A stretch of 64,000 nucleotides of DNA from Kribbella aluminosa (lineage in GTDB: Bacteria > Actinomycetota > Actinomycetes > Propionibacteriales > Kribbellaceae), in NCBI RefSeq assembly GCF_017876295.1, contig NZ_JAGINT010000001.1, forward strand, positions 2,294,001-2,358,000, in the 5' to 3' direction. Position 1 is the stretch's first letter. Each line of letters begins with the position of its first letter. The notes under the pieces were generated by a model. That model had not been told where the DNA came from. It was given only the letters and a program-made list of their open reading frames with translations, and ran no database searches. A program made the position numbers and the translations under genes. Positions 43,356-52,132 of the stretch are shown here, one piece after another.

Positions 43356-43556
43356 ATGGCCAAGGCTCTTCTAGGGCATCTTGGAGGCACTGACCCGCGC
43401 ATGCTCGAGCAGGTTCGTCTGCTCAATCGGCGTGTCGCAGATCTGGAGGCGCACGTGATGCGGCTCCAGGCAGAGAACGATCACCTGGTGGCCCAGATCC
43501 ATGAGGGTCGGCTGCTCACCGTCGACGAGGCTCTGCGCGCCCCCGCTTCGGTCTGA
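43356..43556 (+). CDS. Small coiled-coil protein, 66 aa
   Basis: Begins MAKALLGHLGGTDPRMLEQVRLLNRRV and continues as one amphipathic helix (RVADLEAHVMRLQAENDHLVAQIHEGRLLTVDEAL) with heptad Leu/Val spacing, so it should form a parallel coiled coil. Strong ribosome site. A gene like this sits between mutM and smc in many actinobacteria. Function unknown; the position suggests a cell-cycle or chromosome role but nothing in the sequence proves it. Confidence 0.8.
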   Translation: MAKALLGHLGGTDPRMLEQVRLLNRRVADLEAHVMRLQAENDHLVAQIHEGRLLTVDEALRAPASV

Positions 43557-43563
43557 CGCTTCA

Positions 43564-43576
43564 AGAAGTAACTTCT
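43564..43576. repeat. Perfect palindrome after the coiled-coil gene
   Basis: AGAAGT-A-ACTTCT starts 8 bp after the stop codon. The stem is short and AT-rich for a terminator in this genome; it may be an operator in the 236-bp gap before smc. The rest of that gap (to 43792) shows only a possible TAGACT -10 box at 43687-43692. Confidence 0.4.
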
Positions 43577-43792
43577 CGACCGTCCGCATTTCGCTACGAA
43601 CGGCGGTGGCCCCCGTCCGGGCCTCCGCCGCGCTGGTTTGTAGCACCGATCGGCTCGGCCTCCGCAGGATTGCGCGAATCTCTTTGTAGACTGCGAAGCG
43701 GAACAACTTCCCCCGGGTAGCGGCAGCGTGACGAACAGCTACGGCGGTTCCTTAGGTACCGTCTGTCCTTTCACGGGTTGGAGACCTTCGCC

Positions 43793-46700
43793 TTGTACCT
43801 GAAGAGCATGACGCTCCGGGGTTTCAAGTCGTTCGCGTCCGCGACGACGATGAACTTCGAACCAGGCATCACCTGCATCGTCGGACCGAACGGCTCCGGC
43901 AAGTCCAACGTCGTCGACGCACTGGCCTGGGTGATGGGTGAGCAGGGCGCCAAGTCGCTGCGCGGCGGCAAGATGGAGGACGTCATCTTCGCCGGCACCT
44001 CCGGCCGCTCGCCGCTGGGCCGCGCCGAGGTGGTGCTCACCATCGACAACACCGACGGCGCGCTGCCGATCGAGTACGCCGAGGTGACGATCAGCCGGAC
44101 GATGTTCCGCAACGGCGGCTCCGACTACCAGATCAACGGCCAGAACTGCCGGCTGCTCGACGTCCAGGAGCTGCTCAGCGACTCCGGTATCGGCCGCGAG
44201 ATGCACGTCATCGTCGGCCAGGGACAGCTGGACTCGATCCTGCGCGCCACGCCGGAAGGCCGCCGTGGCTTCGTCGAGGAGGCCGCCGGCGTCCTGAAGC
44301 ACCGCAAGCGCAAGGAAAAGGCGATCCGGAAGCTGGAGGCCACCGAGGGCAACCTGAACCGGCTCGGCGACCTGATCACCGAGATCCGCCGCCAGCTGAA
44401 GCCGCTCGGGCGCCAGGCGGAGGTGGCGCGCCGCGCGGTGACGATCCAGGCGGAGGTCCGGGACGGCCGGGCCCGGCTGCTGGCCGACGACATCGTCCAG
44501 GCCCAGTCCGCGCTGGAGGCCGAGCTGCGCGACGAGGCCCGGCTGACCGACCGCCGTACCGAGGTCGAGGCGAAGCTCCGCGAGGCCCGGGAGCTGGAGG
44601 CCGAGCTCGAGGACGCGCTCCGCGAGGACGCCCCGGCGCTGCAGGCCGCGCAGGACACCTGGTACCAGCTGTCCGGCTTCGGGGAGAAGATCAAGGGTAC
44701 GGCGCGGATCGCCGCGGACCGGATCCGTTCGCTGAACGACGAGGCGGAGGAGCCGCGGCCGGGGCGCGACCCCGAGGAGCTCGAGCTGGAGGCCGCCCGG
44801 GTCCGCGAGACCGAGGCGCAGATCGAGGCCGAGGTCGAGGCGCACTCCGAGCTGCTCGCCGAGTCGGTCGAGCGCCGCCAGCAGCTGGAGTCGCAGGAGG
44901 CCGAGGAGGAGCGCCGGATCTCGGCACTGATCCGGGCCGCCGCGGACCGCCGCGAGGGCCTGGCCCGGCTGACCGGCCAGGTGAACGCGCTGCAGAGCCG
45001 CGCGGCCGCCGCCGAGTCCGAGATCGGCCGGCTGGCGAGCAACCGCCGGGAGGCCGAGGAGCGCGCCGCGAAGGCGCAGCACGACTTCACCGCGCTGGAG
45101 ACCCAGGTCGCCGGGCTGGACGCCGGCGAGAGGGGCCTCGACGAGGAGTACGAGGGCGCCCAGGCGGTGCTCGACGAGCTGGACGAGCGGCTGACGAAGC
45201 TGCGGGCCGAGGAGCGTGACGCCGAGCGCGAGCGCACCGGTCTGGCGGCGCGGAAGGAAGCCCTCGAGCTCGGTCTGAACCGCAAGGACGGCGCCGGCGC
45301 GCTGCTGGCCGCATCCGAGCAGATCAACGGCCTGATGGGGTCGGTCGCCGCGCTGCTGAGCGTCCGGTCCGGGTACGAGACCGCGATCGCCGCGGCGCTC
45401 GGTGAGGCCGCGGACGCGGTCGCCGTCATGCACACGGACGCCGCGCTGCACGCGGTCGGTCACCTCAAGGAGCACGACCTCGGCCGCGCCGGGATGCTGC
45501 TCGGCGACGCACCGGCCGACGACTACTCGCTGTGGCCCGTCCTGCCGTACGGCGCGTCGTACGCCGTGGATGTCGTCGAGTGCCCCGAGACGCTGCGGCC
45601 CGCGCTGCGGCGGCTGCTCCGCAAGGTCGCGGTCGTGGACGACGTCGACGCGGCACGGTCCCTGCTACGGAACCTGCCCGATGTCACCTGCACGACGCGT
45701 GCGGGCGACGTACTCGGAGCGCATTTCGTGTACGGCGGGTCGGACGCGGCGCCGAGCCTGATCGAGGTGCAGTCCGCGGTCGACGAGGCGGCGGAGAAGC
45801 TGATCGAGGCGACGGCGCGCAGCGAGCGGCTGCGGTTCGAGCTGCAGGCGCTGGAGCAGGAGCGGTCCCGGCAGAAGGAGTCCGTCGAGATCACGCTGGC
45901 CCGGCTGCACGAGTCGGACGCGTCGATGGCCGCGGTGGCCGAGCAGTTGGGGCACTTCGGATCGCTGGCCAAGGCCTCCCGCGGTGAAGCGGAGCGGATG
46001 GCCGAGGCGATCGCGGCGGCCGAGGAGGAGCGCGACAGGAACCTGTCCGGCCTGGCCGAGCTCGAAGAGCGGCTGATGGACGCCGAGGCGTTCGACGAGG
46101 AAGGCGACGAGCCGGACACGTCGGAGCGCGACCGGCTGGCCGAGGCGGCCAAGGCGGGGCGGGCGGCCGAGATGGAGGCGCGGCTGGCGCTGCGGACCAC
46201 CGAGGAGCGGGCGCGGGCGCTGTCCGGTCGCGCGGACTCGCTGGAGCGGGCGGCGCGGCAGGAGCGGGAGGCGCGAGCCCGGTCGATCGCGCGGGCGGCC
46301 CGGCGGGCGCGGCAGGCGGAGGCGGCGAACGCTGTACACCTGGCTGCTGGTCACGTGCTGGCGCGGCTGGAGTCCTCGCTGCAGCTGGCCGCGGCCGAGC
46401 GGGCGGAGATCCAGGCGCAGCGGGCCGACCGCGAGCAGGCGCTGGCGCGGGCCCGGTCCGCGACCCGGAACCTCAGCTCCGAGCTGGAGCAGCTGACGAA
46501 CACCGTGCACCGGGACGCGCTGGCGCGGGCCGAGCAGAAGATGCGGCTCGAGGCGCTGTACGAGAAGGCCCTCGGCGAGCTCGGGATCGAGGTCGACGCG
46601 CTGGTCACGGAGTACGGGCCGGACCAGCTGGTCCCGCCGGTTGCGTCACCGGACGACCCTGATGATGCTGAGCAGCGCGAGGGCGAGCCGTTCAACCGGA

Positions 46701-47356
46701 CCAAGGTCGAGAAGCGGCTGAAGCAGGCCGAGAGGGCGCTGAACCAGCTCGGCAAGATCAACCCGCTCGCGCTCGAGGAGTTCGAGGCGATGGAGGAGCG
46801 GCACCGCTTCCTCTCCGAGCAGCTCGACGACCTGAAGAAGTCCCGCCGCGACCTGATGGACATCGTCAAGGAGGTCGACGAGCGGGTCGAGCAGGTCTTC
46901 ACCCAGGCGTACCAGGACGTGGAGATCGCGTTCGAGCACGTCTTCAGCCGGCTGTTCCCGGGCGGTGAGGGCCGGCTGGTGCTGACCGACCCGTCGGACA
47001 TGCTGGCGACCGGTATCGACGTCGAGGCCCGCCCGCCGGGCAAGAAGGTCAAGCGCCTCTCGCTGCTCTCCGGCGGCGAGCGCTCGCTGGTCGCGGTCGC
47101 GTTCCTGGTCGCGCTGTTCAAGGCGCGCCCGTCGCCGTTCTACATCCTCGACGAGGTCGAGGCAGCCCTCGACGACACCAACCTCGGCCGCCTCCTGGAG
47201 ATCTACGAAGAACTCCGCGAGAACAGCCAGCTCCTGGTCATCACGCACCAGAAGCGCACCATGGAGGTCGCCGACGCCCTGTACGGCGTCACCATGCGCG
47301 GCGACGGCGTCTCCGCCGTCATATCCCAACGCATCCGGGAGCCCGAACCGGTCTAG
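43793..47356 (+). CDS. smc: Chromosome segregation protein SMC
   Basis: 1187-aa condensin ATPase. Walker A is GPNGSGKS at residues 31-38; long Ala/Glu/Arg-rich coiled coils flank a hinge at about residues 510-660 (GRAGMLLGDAPADDYSLW ... GDVLGAHFVYGG); the C-terminal head has LLSGGERSLVAVAFL and Walker B FYILDEVEAALDD. I choose TTG 43793 with GGAG nine bases upstream, giving the family N-terminus YLKSMTLRGFKSFAS; TTG 43778 would add six residues. It organises and segregates the chromosome with ScpAB. In related genomes ftsY follows closely; here 10 kb intervene. Confidence 0.96.
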   Translation: MYLKSMTLRGFKSFASATTMNFEPGITCIVGPNGSGKSNVVDALAWVMGEQGAKSLRGGKMEDVIFAGTSGRSPLGRAEVVLTIDNTDGALPIEYAEVTISRTMFRNGGSDYQINGQNCRLLDVQELLSDSGIGREMHVIVGQGQLDSILRATPEGRRGFVEEAAGVLKHRKRKEKAIRKLEATEGNLNRLGDLITEIRRQLKPLGRQAEVARRAVTIQAEVRDGRARLLADDIVQAQSALEAELRDEARLTDRRTEVEAKLREARELEAELEDALREDAPALQAAQDTWYQLSGFGEKIKGTARIAADRIRSLNDEAEEPRPGRDPEELELEAARVRETEAQIEAEVEAHSELLAESVERRQQLESQEAEEERRISALIRAAADRREGLARLTGQVNALQSRAAAAESEIGRLASNRREAEERAAKAQHDFTALETQVAGLDAGERGLDEEYEGAQAVLDELDERLTKLRAEERDAERERTGLAARKEALELGLNRKDGAGALLAASEQINGLMGSVAALLSVRSGYETAIAAALGEAADAVAVMHTDAALHAVGHLKEHDLGRAGMLLGDAPADDYSLWPVLPYGASYAVDVVECPETLRPALRRLLRKVAVVDDVDAARSLLRNLPDVTCTTRAGDVLGAHFVYGGSDAAPSLIEVQSAVDEAAEKLIEATARSERLRFELQALEQERSRQKESVEITLARLHESDASMAAVAEQLGHFGSLAKASRGEAERMAEAIAAAEEERDRNLSGLAELEERLMDAEAFDEEGDEPDTSERDRLAEAAKAGRAAEMEARLALRTTEERARALSGRADSLERAARQEREARARSIARAARRARQAEAANAVHLAAGHVLARLESSLQLAAAERAEIQAQRADREQALARARSATRNLSSELEQLTNTVHRDALARAEQKMRLEALYEKALGELGIEVDALVTEYGPDQLVPPVASPDDPDDAEQREGEPFNRTKVEKRLKQAERALNQLGKINPLALEEFEAMEERHRFLSEQLDDLKKSRRDLMDIVKEVDERVEQVFTQAYQDVEIAFEHVFSRLFPGGEGRLVLTDPSDMLATGIDVEARPPGKKVKRLSLLSGGERSLVAVAFLVALFKARPSPFYILDEVEAALDDTNLGRLLEIYEELRENSQLLVITHQKRTMEVADALYGVTMRGDGVSAVISQRIREPEPV

Positions 47357-47378
47357 GTGGTGCCTGGCAATTCCCCGC

Positions 47379-47702
47379 CTACGCCGTGATGGTCATCGAG
47401 GCCAGCGTGTCGTTCTGTACGTCGAAGGTGAAGTGGGACGGGCCGTTGAAGCCGTTGCCGCCTACCTGGGTGCGGATCGTCAGGGGGTTGCCGGGGGCGC
47501 TGACCTCGGTGTTGGTGAACGTGGCCTGCTTGCCGATCAGTTCGTTGTCGCTCCAGGAGCGGATCTGGTCGGGGCCGCGGAACTCGCGGCCCCAGTCGTT
47601 CACGTAGCCGTCGGGGCCGAAGGCCGCGACGAACGCGTCGGTGTCGAGGGCGTCGATCGCGTCGAGCGCGCGCTGGACCGCTGCGGGGATCTCTTGGCTC
47701 AT
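47379..47702 (-). CDS. SnoaL/NTF2-like nuclear transport factor 2 family protein
   Basis: 107-aa cone-fold protein: helices AAVQRALDAIDALDTDAFVAAFGPDG then strands NDWGREFRGPDQIRSWSDNELIG and a four-stranded end (FTFDVQNDTLASMTITA). NTF2-like proteins are binding scaffolds or small isomerases/hydrolases; no catalytic residue set can be assigned. Start ATG 47702. Convergent to smc, ending 22 bp from its stop, and divergent from the COG4315 lipoprotein gene. Confidence 0.8.
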   Translation of the reverse strand: MSQEIPAAVQRALDAIDALDTDAFVAAFGPDGYVNDWGREFRGPDQIRSWSDNELIGKQATFTNTEVSAPGNPLTIRTQVGGNGFNGPSHFTFDVQNDTLASMTITA

Positions 47703-47737
47703 GCCGACGACGATATCCACCTCTCCCGCCGGAAGTG

Positions 47738-47766
47738 GTGAACCGGATCGTGGCTGCGTACGTGTG
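47738..47766 (+). promoter_or_regulatory. Candidate ECF-type promoter
   Basis: GTGAACC (47738-47744), a 16-nt gap and CGTGTG (47761-47766) resemble the GAAC...CGT pattern of ECF sigma promoters. It would drive the lipoprotein gene at 47800, which lies just upstream of an ECF sigma gene, suggesting control by that factor. Confidence 0.35.
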
Positions 47767-47799
47767 CAGGGTGAGGTTCGGTACGCCGAGGAGGTCGTC

Positions 47800-48336
47800 A
47801 TGATGCGTGTGGCCAGTGTGATGGGTGTGGCGGTGCTCGGCTTGGCCGGCTTGACCGCCTGTGGCAGTGGGAACGGGTACGGCTCCGGTTCCACCTCGGC
47901 TCCGAGCTCCGGTTCCAGCTCGGCGCCCGCGACGACTCCGGCCGCCGGCGGGGGGAAGCTTGCGACCGCGACCGTCGGTGGGCTCGGCAAGGTTGTTGTC
48001 GATGGCAACGGGCGGACGGTGTACGTGTACGACAAGGACAGCAAGGGCAAGTCCACCTGTGAAGGTGGCTGTCTGGCCCTGTGGCCGGCCGTGCCGGCGG
48101 GGTCCGGGTCTCCCCAGCTGACGGGCATCGACGCTTCCCTGGTCAGCGCCATCACCAGGTCGGACGGGAGCAAGCAGCTGGCGATCAACGGCATGCCGCT
48201 GTACCTGTTCGCGCAGGACTCCCAGGCCGGCCAGGCCAAGGGCCAAGCGACCGGCGGCGTGTGGTGGGCAGTCGGCGCGGATGGTCACAAAGTCACCACC
48301 AAGCCGAGCAGCTCCGGTAATGGCAACGGCTACTGA
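47800..48336 (+). CDS. COG4315-type secreted lipoprotein
   Basis: 178-aa lipoprotein: signal peptide with lipobox LTAC (C21), then a Ser/Gly/Thr/Pro-rich linker (about 22-52), then two copies of the repeat typical of this family, built round GRTVYVYDKDSKGKSTCEGGCLALWPAV and a second MPLYLFAQDSQAGQAKG. Two Cys in CEGGC probably form a disulfide. Role unknown; such proteins are often encoded beside ECF sigma/anti-sigma pairs in actinobacteria. GAGGAGG (47788-47794) serves ATG 47800 or 47803. Confidence 0.88.
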   Translation: MMRVASVMGVAVLGLAGLTACGSGNGYGSGSTSAPSSGSSSAPATTPAAGGGKLATATVGGLGKVVVDGNGRTVYVYDKDSKGKSTCEGGCLALWPAVPAGSGSPQLTGIDASLVSAITRSDGSKQLAINGMPLYLFAQDSQAGQAKGQATGGVWWAVGADGHKVTTKPSSSGNGNGY

Positions 48337-48382
48337 CCCTGTGCTGGTGTTGGCACCGCCGAATCCCGGTATCGTGCGGTCG

Positions 48383-48916
48383 GTGGGTGACACCCCAGGG
48401 CGGCGCGACGCCGAGGCCCTGATCCGGGCGCTGTACGCCGAGCACGGGCGCAGCCTGCTCGCGTACGCGACCCGTCTCACCGGAGACCGGGCCGCGGCCG
48501 AGGACGTCGTACAGGAGACGCTGCTGCGGGCGTGGAAGCATGCCGACGACCTGAACGCTGGGAAGGGGTCGGTGCGGGGCTGGCTGCTGACCGTGGCGCG
48601 GAACCTGGTCACCGACCGGGCCCGGGCGCGGGCCGCACGCCCCGTCGAGGTGGCGGACGTGTCGGACCGGCCGCCGGTGGAGGCGGACCACTCCGAGGAC
48701 GTCGTGAACACCATGGTGGTGATGGAGGCGTTGGACAAGGTGTCGCCCGAGCACCGTGAAGTGCTCGTGCAGCTGTACTACCGCGGCCGGTCGGTGGCAG
48801 AAGCTGCGAAAGAGCTGGGCGTTCCGCCCGGTACGGTCAAATCACGTACGTACTACGCCCTCCGAGCTCTGCGCGCGGTGCTGGCAGAGAAGACCAAGGA
48901 GGTGTCCCATGAGTGA
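48383..48916 (+). CDS. ECF sigma factor (SigK/SigL-like)
   Basis: 177-aa sigma-70 family factor: region 2 LYAEHGRSLLAYATRLTGDRAAAEDVVQETLLRAWKHAD, region 4 VSPEHREVLVQLYYRGRSVAEAAKELGVPPGTVKSRTYYALRALR. I start it at GTG 48383, 7 nt after TATCGT (48370-48375); in-frame codons upstream lie in the lipoprotein gene. It is 4-fold linked to its neighbour: its stop overlaps the anti-sigma ATG by 8 bp. It likely responds to an envelope or redox signal through the zinc anti-sigma factor. Confidence 0.92.
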   Translation: MGDTPGRRDAEALIRALYAEHGRSLLAYATRLTGDRAAAEDVVQETLLRAWKHADDLNAGKGSVRGWLLTVARNLVTDRARARAARPVEVADVSDRPPVEADHSEDVVNTMVVMEALDKVSPEHREVLVQLYYRGRSVAEAAKELGVPPGTVKSRTYYALRALRAVLAEKTKEVSHE

Positions 48917-49583
48917 GCATGACCGTAGCCAGCTGGGCGCCTACGCGCTCGGTGCGCTGGAGCCGGCCGAGGCTGCCGAGGTCGAGGAGCACCTGGCCAC
49001 CTGTGCCGAGTGCCGGGCGGAGCTGACCGAGCTGACCGAGCTGAAGGACCTCCTCGGCGAAGTGCCGCCAGAGGCGTTCCTGGACGGCCCACCGGAGGGC
49101 GGCGACCTCCTGCTGCAGCGGACACTGCGGGAGGCACGCTCCGAACCCCCGGCGCCGCTCAAGCGGCGGTCGAGGTGGCTGTGGATTGCGGCTGCCCTTG
49201 TCGTCGTTGCAGGCGCTCTGGGTGGCGGTATGGCGATCGGGCGGTCGACTACGTCGGGCGGTGACCAGCCGGTGGCAGGGTCCCGCCAGGTCACCACAGT
49301 GGACACCAACACGGGCGCCCGGATGGCTACGACGGTGGAGCCGCGGTCAGGCTGGAGCTGGGTGCAGGTGCAGGTGAGCGGGCTGAAGGCCGGTGACCAG
49401 TGCGAGATGGTCGTCATGGACAAGGCCGGCTACAGCTGGGTCGCGGGCAGCTGGCTGGTGTCCGATAAGGCTGCCGCCAACGGCAGTACGTTCGGCGGCG
49501 GCGTGCTGGTCCCGCTCGACCAGGTGCGCTCGGTGGAGATCAGGACCGTGCAAGGACAGCATGTGGTGACGGCCACGCTGTAA
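48909..49583 (+). CDS. Zinc-binding anti-sigma factor with RskA-like extracytoplasmic domain
   Basis: 224-aa membrane protein. The cytosolic ZAS domain has H28-x3-C32-x2-C35 (HLATCAEC); one transmembrane helix spans about residues 90-111; the outside part (VQVSGLKAGDQCEMVVMDKAGYSWVAGSWLV) is an RskA-type beta domain. It should hold the adjacent sigma factor inactive until the signal releases it by proteolysis or thiol change. It overlaps the sigma gene by 8 bp, enforcing balanced synthesis. Confidence 0.92.
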   Translation: MSEHDRSQLGAYALGALEPAEAAEVEEHLATCAECRAELTELTELKDLLGEVPPEAFLDGPPEGGDLLLQRTLREARSEPPAPLKRRSRWLWIAAALVVVAGALGGGMAIGRSTTSGGDQPVAGSRQVTTVDTNTGARMATTVEPRSGWSWVQVQVSGLKAGDQCEMVVMDKAGYSWVAGSWLVSDKAAANGSTFGGGVLVPLDQVRSVEIRTVQGQHVVTATL

Positions 49584-49613
49584 CGCGGTTGCAGGACAGG
49601 AGAGGATGGAGCT

Positions 49614-50705
49614 GTGGCTACTATCTCCGAGGACCTGCGGGAGCGCCGGAAGAACGCGGCGGACAACTGTGAGCGCTGGCTGTCGAACCGGCGAGTGCCG
49701 GCGGCGGAGCGACTGCGGCAGCTCGCGGAGGTGGTCACCGACGACCAAGTCGATGTCTACGGCAACGGTGGCGAGGTAGCGGCGCTGGAGCAGGAGGTTG
49801 CCGAGCTACTGGGCAAGCCGGCTGCAGTGTTCCTCCCGACCGGCATCTTGGCCCAGCAGTCCGTACTGCGGGTGTACGCCGACCGCGCCGGCACCAGCCG
49901 GGTAGCGGTGCACGGGCTTGCCCACCTGCTGATGCACGAGCTGAACGCGCTGGAAGAGGTACACCACCTGCGCATCGAGCGGATGACGTCGGACCTGCGT
50001 CAGCCGCGCCCGGACGAGCTGGCCGCGATCCCCGGCGAGCTGGCTGCCGTGACGCTGGAGCTACCGCTCCGGGACGGCGGGTTCGTACTGCCGACGTGGG
50101 ACGAGCTGGTGATGTTCTCCGGGGCCTGCGCCGAGCGCGGCGTACCGCTGCACCTCGACGGCGCCCGCCTCTGGGAGAGCACGCCGTACCTGGGTCACAG
50201 CCTGGCCGAGGTCAGTGCGCTGGCGTCTACCGTGTACGTGTCGTTCTACAAGATCCTCGGTGCGATGAGCGGTGCAGCACTCGCCGGACCCGAGGACGTG
50301 ATCGCAGAGGTACGCCGGTGGCAGCGCCGGCTCGGCGGCAACCTTTACTCGCTGTTCCCGTACGCCGTCTCCGCGCGCCACGGTCTGCGGACGGTGCTCC
50401 CGCTGATGGACGACCTGCACCAGCGGGCCGTCGAGGTCGCGATGGCCTTGCAGAGTGAAGGATTCCGGGTGTTCCCGGAGCCGCCGCACAGCAACTCGTT
50501 CCGGGTCTACGCGCCGCGGGCGGCCGAGTCGATGGAGCGCGCCGCGGTCGAGCGGATGGAGCGGACGCGCGAGGCGTTGAGCTTCCCTTGGGAGTCGGCC
50601 GGCGTCCCCGGATGGTCGTGGACCGAGCTGGTGATGACGCCGTCGACGCTCGAGTGGCAGGTCGACGAAATCGCCAAGGCTTTCGGGGAACTTCTGACGC
50701 GATAG
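49614..50705 (+). CDS. Threonine aldolase-like beta-eliminating lyase
   Basis: 363-aa PLP fold-type I enzyme. The Schiff-base lysine is K213 in VSFYKILGAMSGAALAG; DVYGNGGEVAALEQEVAELLGKPAAVFLPTG is the cofactor-binding N-terminus and PLHLDGARLWES carries the Asp that pairs with the pyridine. It probably cleaves L-threonine or a beta-hydroxy amino acid to glycine plus aldehyde. GTG start at 49614. A 31-codon membrane peptide gene follows 43 bp later. Confidence 0.88.
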   Translation: MATISEDLRERRKNAADNCERWLSNRRVPAAERLRQLAEVVTDDQVDVYGNGGEVAALEQEVAELLGKPAAVFLPTGILAQQSVLRVYADRAGTSRVAVHGLAHLLMHELNALEEVHHLRIERMTSDLRQPRPDELAAIPGELAAVTLELPLRDGGFVLPTWDELVMFSGACAERGVPLHLDGARLWESTPYLGHSLAEVSALASTVYVSFYKILGAMSGAALAGPEDVIAEVRRWQRRLGGNLYSLFPYAVSARHGLRTVLPLMDDLHQRAVEVAMALQSEGFRVFPEPPHSNSFRVYAPRAAESMERAAVERMERTREALSFPWESAGVPGWSWTELVMTPSTLEWQVDEIAKAFGELLTR

Positions 50706-50748
50706 GAACGTCAGGCACTGTGTTGGATGTGGGGATCTGGGGAGAGAA

Positions 50749-50844
50749 GTGCTGACATTCGTCGTCACCATGGTTGTTCTGCTGGTTCTTTCGGGGCTCG
50801 TGCTGCTGGCCGTCGCGCGAGGTGAGGGTAAACGCTTCGGCTAG
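50749..50844 (+). CDS. Small single-span membrane peptide, 31 aa
   Basis: GTG 50749 to TAG 50842-50844. GGGGAG at 50739-50744 is a strong ribosome site at correct spacing. The peptide begins VLTFVVTMVVLLVLSG, forms one hydrophobic helix of about 21 residues and ends in a basic tail RGEGKRFG, so it should insert N-out/C-in. Its stop codon shares CTAG with the stop of the convergent M56 gene. Too short for routine gene finders. Function unknown. Confidence 0.6.
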   Translation: MLTFVVTMVVLLVLSGLVLLAVARGEGKRFG

Positions 50845-51746
50845 CTCAGTGCGTCCACGATCGCCTTGACGATCGGGGCGGCGATGGTGATCGTCGGCAG
50901 CACGAGTAGTGCTGCCGCACTGGTGTAGGTGATCGCGGACAGCCTGCGTTCGTTGGCTGCGGGGCCGGCCAGTCGCTGGACCCGCAGTACGGTTGCGGAC
51001 TTGGCTGCCGCCAGAGCAGCGTCGGGCGCCGGTGCTCCGGCCAGTGCGACCAATGCGCGGGCCAGCGGGCGCGGGCCGTTGCGGCGGCGGGCGTCGTCGT
51101 CTGCGAGCAGCTCGACCAGCGTGCGCGCCTGCTCCAGTGCGACGTCGCTCCGTACCCAGCGGGGGAACGCGTGGTGCAGCGCGGTGAACTCCTCGAGTAC
51201 CAGGTCGTGCCGCGCGCGTAGGTGCGCCTGCTCGTGTGCCAGTACTGCCTTGAGCTCGCTGTCGTCCAGCCGGTCCAGTGCGCCGACAGACACGACAACG
51301 CGTGCGCCACGCAGTGCGGGTAGGCAGTACGCCAGCGGTGTCTCCTCGGCCAGCACGCGTAGACCTGGGATCAGCCCGTCCGGTGTGGCCAGTACGTCGA
51401 CCAGGTCGCGGTGCCGCTTGCGCCTGGCCCGCGTACCGACTGCGACGCGACCGATCGCCCACAACAGCCGTCCGACGACCAGGGCCACCATGGCGAGGAT
51501 CAGCGCGGCCAGGAGGTCCCGTGGCGACGAGGGTTCGAAGCGGGGGTGCCCTGGCCGTCCGGCAATCCAGTAGGACAAGGCGATCCCCGCACCGAGCGCA
51601 GCCAGTACGGCGGCCAGTGCGATCGCCTGCCAGAGGATGACCGCGGCACGGGGGACCCGGTACGGCCACTCGGAACGAGCCAGCAGAGCCGGAGCCGGGC
51701 CGGTGAGTACCAGCGCCAGGACGGCCAGCAGGACCGGAGTGGTCAC
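50841..51746 (-). CDS. M56 family (BlaR1-like) membrane metallopeptidase
   Basis: 301-aa integral membrane protein. Several N-terminal helices precede a cytoplasmic zinc metalloprotease with HEQAH at residues 171-175 and downstream acidic residues (ELLADDDARRR) that may supply the third ligand; a C-terminal helix follows (AAALLVLPTITIAAPIV). It lacks the penicillin-sensor domain of BlaR1. Its GTG start overlaps the BlaI stop, so the two are co-translated. It probably cleaves or indirectly inactivates that repressor on an envelope signal. Confidence 0.88.
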   Translation of the reverse strand: MTTPVLLAVLALVLTGPAPALLARSEWPYRVPRAAVILWQAIALAAVLAALGAGIALSYWIAGRPGHPRFEPSSPRDLLAALILAMVALVVGRLLWAIGRVAVGTRARRKRHRDLVDVLATPDGLIPGLRVLAEETPLAYCLPALRGARVVVSVGALDRLDDSELKAVLAHEQAHLRARHDLVLEEFTALHHAFPRWVRSDVALEQARTLVELLADDDARRRNGPRPLARALVALAGAPAPDAALAAAKSATVLRVQRLAGPAANERRLSAITYTSAAALLVLPTITIAAPIVKAIVDALS

Positions 51747-52126
51747 CCCTGGCTGTCCAACCTGGACAAGGCGTCACGCAGCAGCGCAGCCTCTTCGTCG
51801 GAGACCTGGCCGACAAAGCGGACCAGGGCCTCCCGACGGTCGCCGGAATTGTCGAGAGCGTCGCGCATGAGGCCGGCGGCCAGCTCCTCACGTGGCGCGG
51901 CCGCGCGGTAGCGCCAGGCCTTGCCGTCGCGCTCGCGCTCGGTCAGCTTCTTCTTCGCCAGCCGGTCCAGAACGGTCATCACGGTGGTGTACGCGAGCTC
52001 TCGCGTCGCGGCCAGCTGTTCGTGCACCTCGCGCACGGTCAACGCGGCCGGTGCCGCCCAGAGCTGCTCCATCACCAGGCGCTCGAGGTCACCCAGGGGC
52101 CTCGGCGCCTTGTCCTCACTCGCCAC
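51743..52126 (-). CDS. BlaI/MecI/CopY family repressor
   Basis: 127-aa winged-helix repressor: LGDLERLVMEQLWAAPAALTVREVHEQLA then the recognition region LAYTTVMTVLDRLAKKKLTERERDGKAWRYRAA and a C-terminal dimerisation helix bundle. GTG start 52126 is 6 nt after TATACT (52138-52133), so leaderless. Two dyads in the 82-bp gap to cydA overlap both promoters. It likely represses itself, the M56 gene and the cytochrome bd operon. BlaI-type control of respiratory genes has been reported in mycobacteria, which gives a precedent. Confidence 0.9.
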   Translation of the reverse strand: MASEDKAPRPLGDLERLVMEQLWAAPAALTVREVHEQLAATRELAYTTVMTVLDRLAKKKLTERERDGKAWRYRAAAPREELAAGLMRDALDNSGDRREALVRFVGQVSDEEAALLRDALSRLDSQG

Positions 52127-52132
52127 CCGGCC

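Noticed and set aside
43371..43706. A 111-codon minus-strand frame before smc
   Set aside because: It is largely antisense to the coiled-coil gene, which has a strong ribosome site and a conserved-looking sequence.
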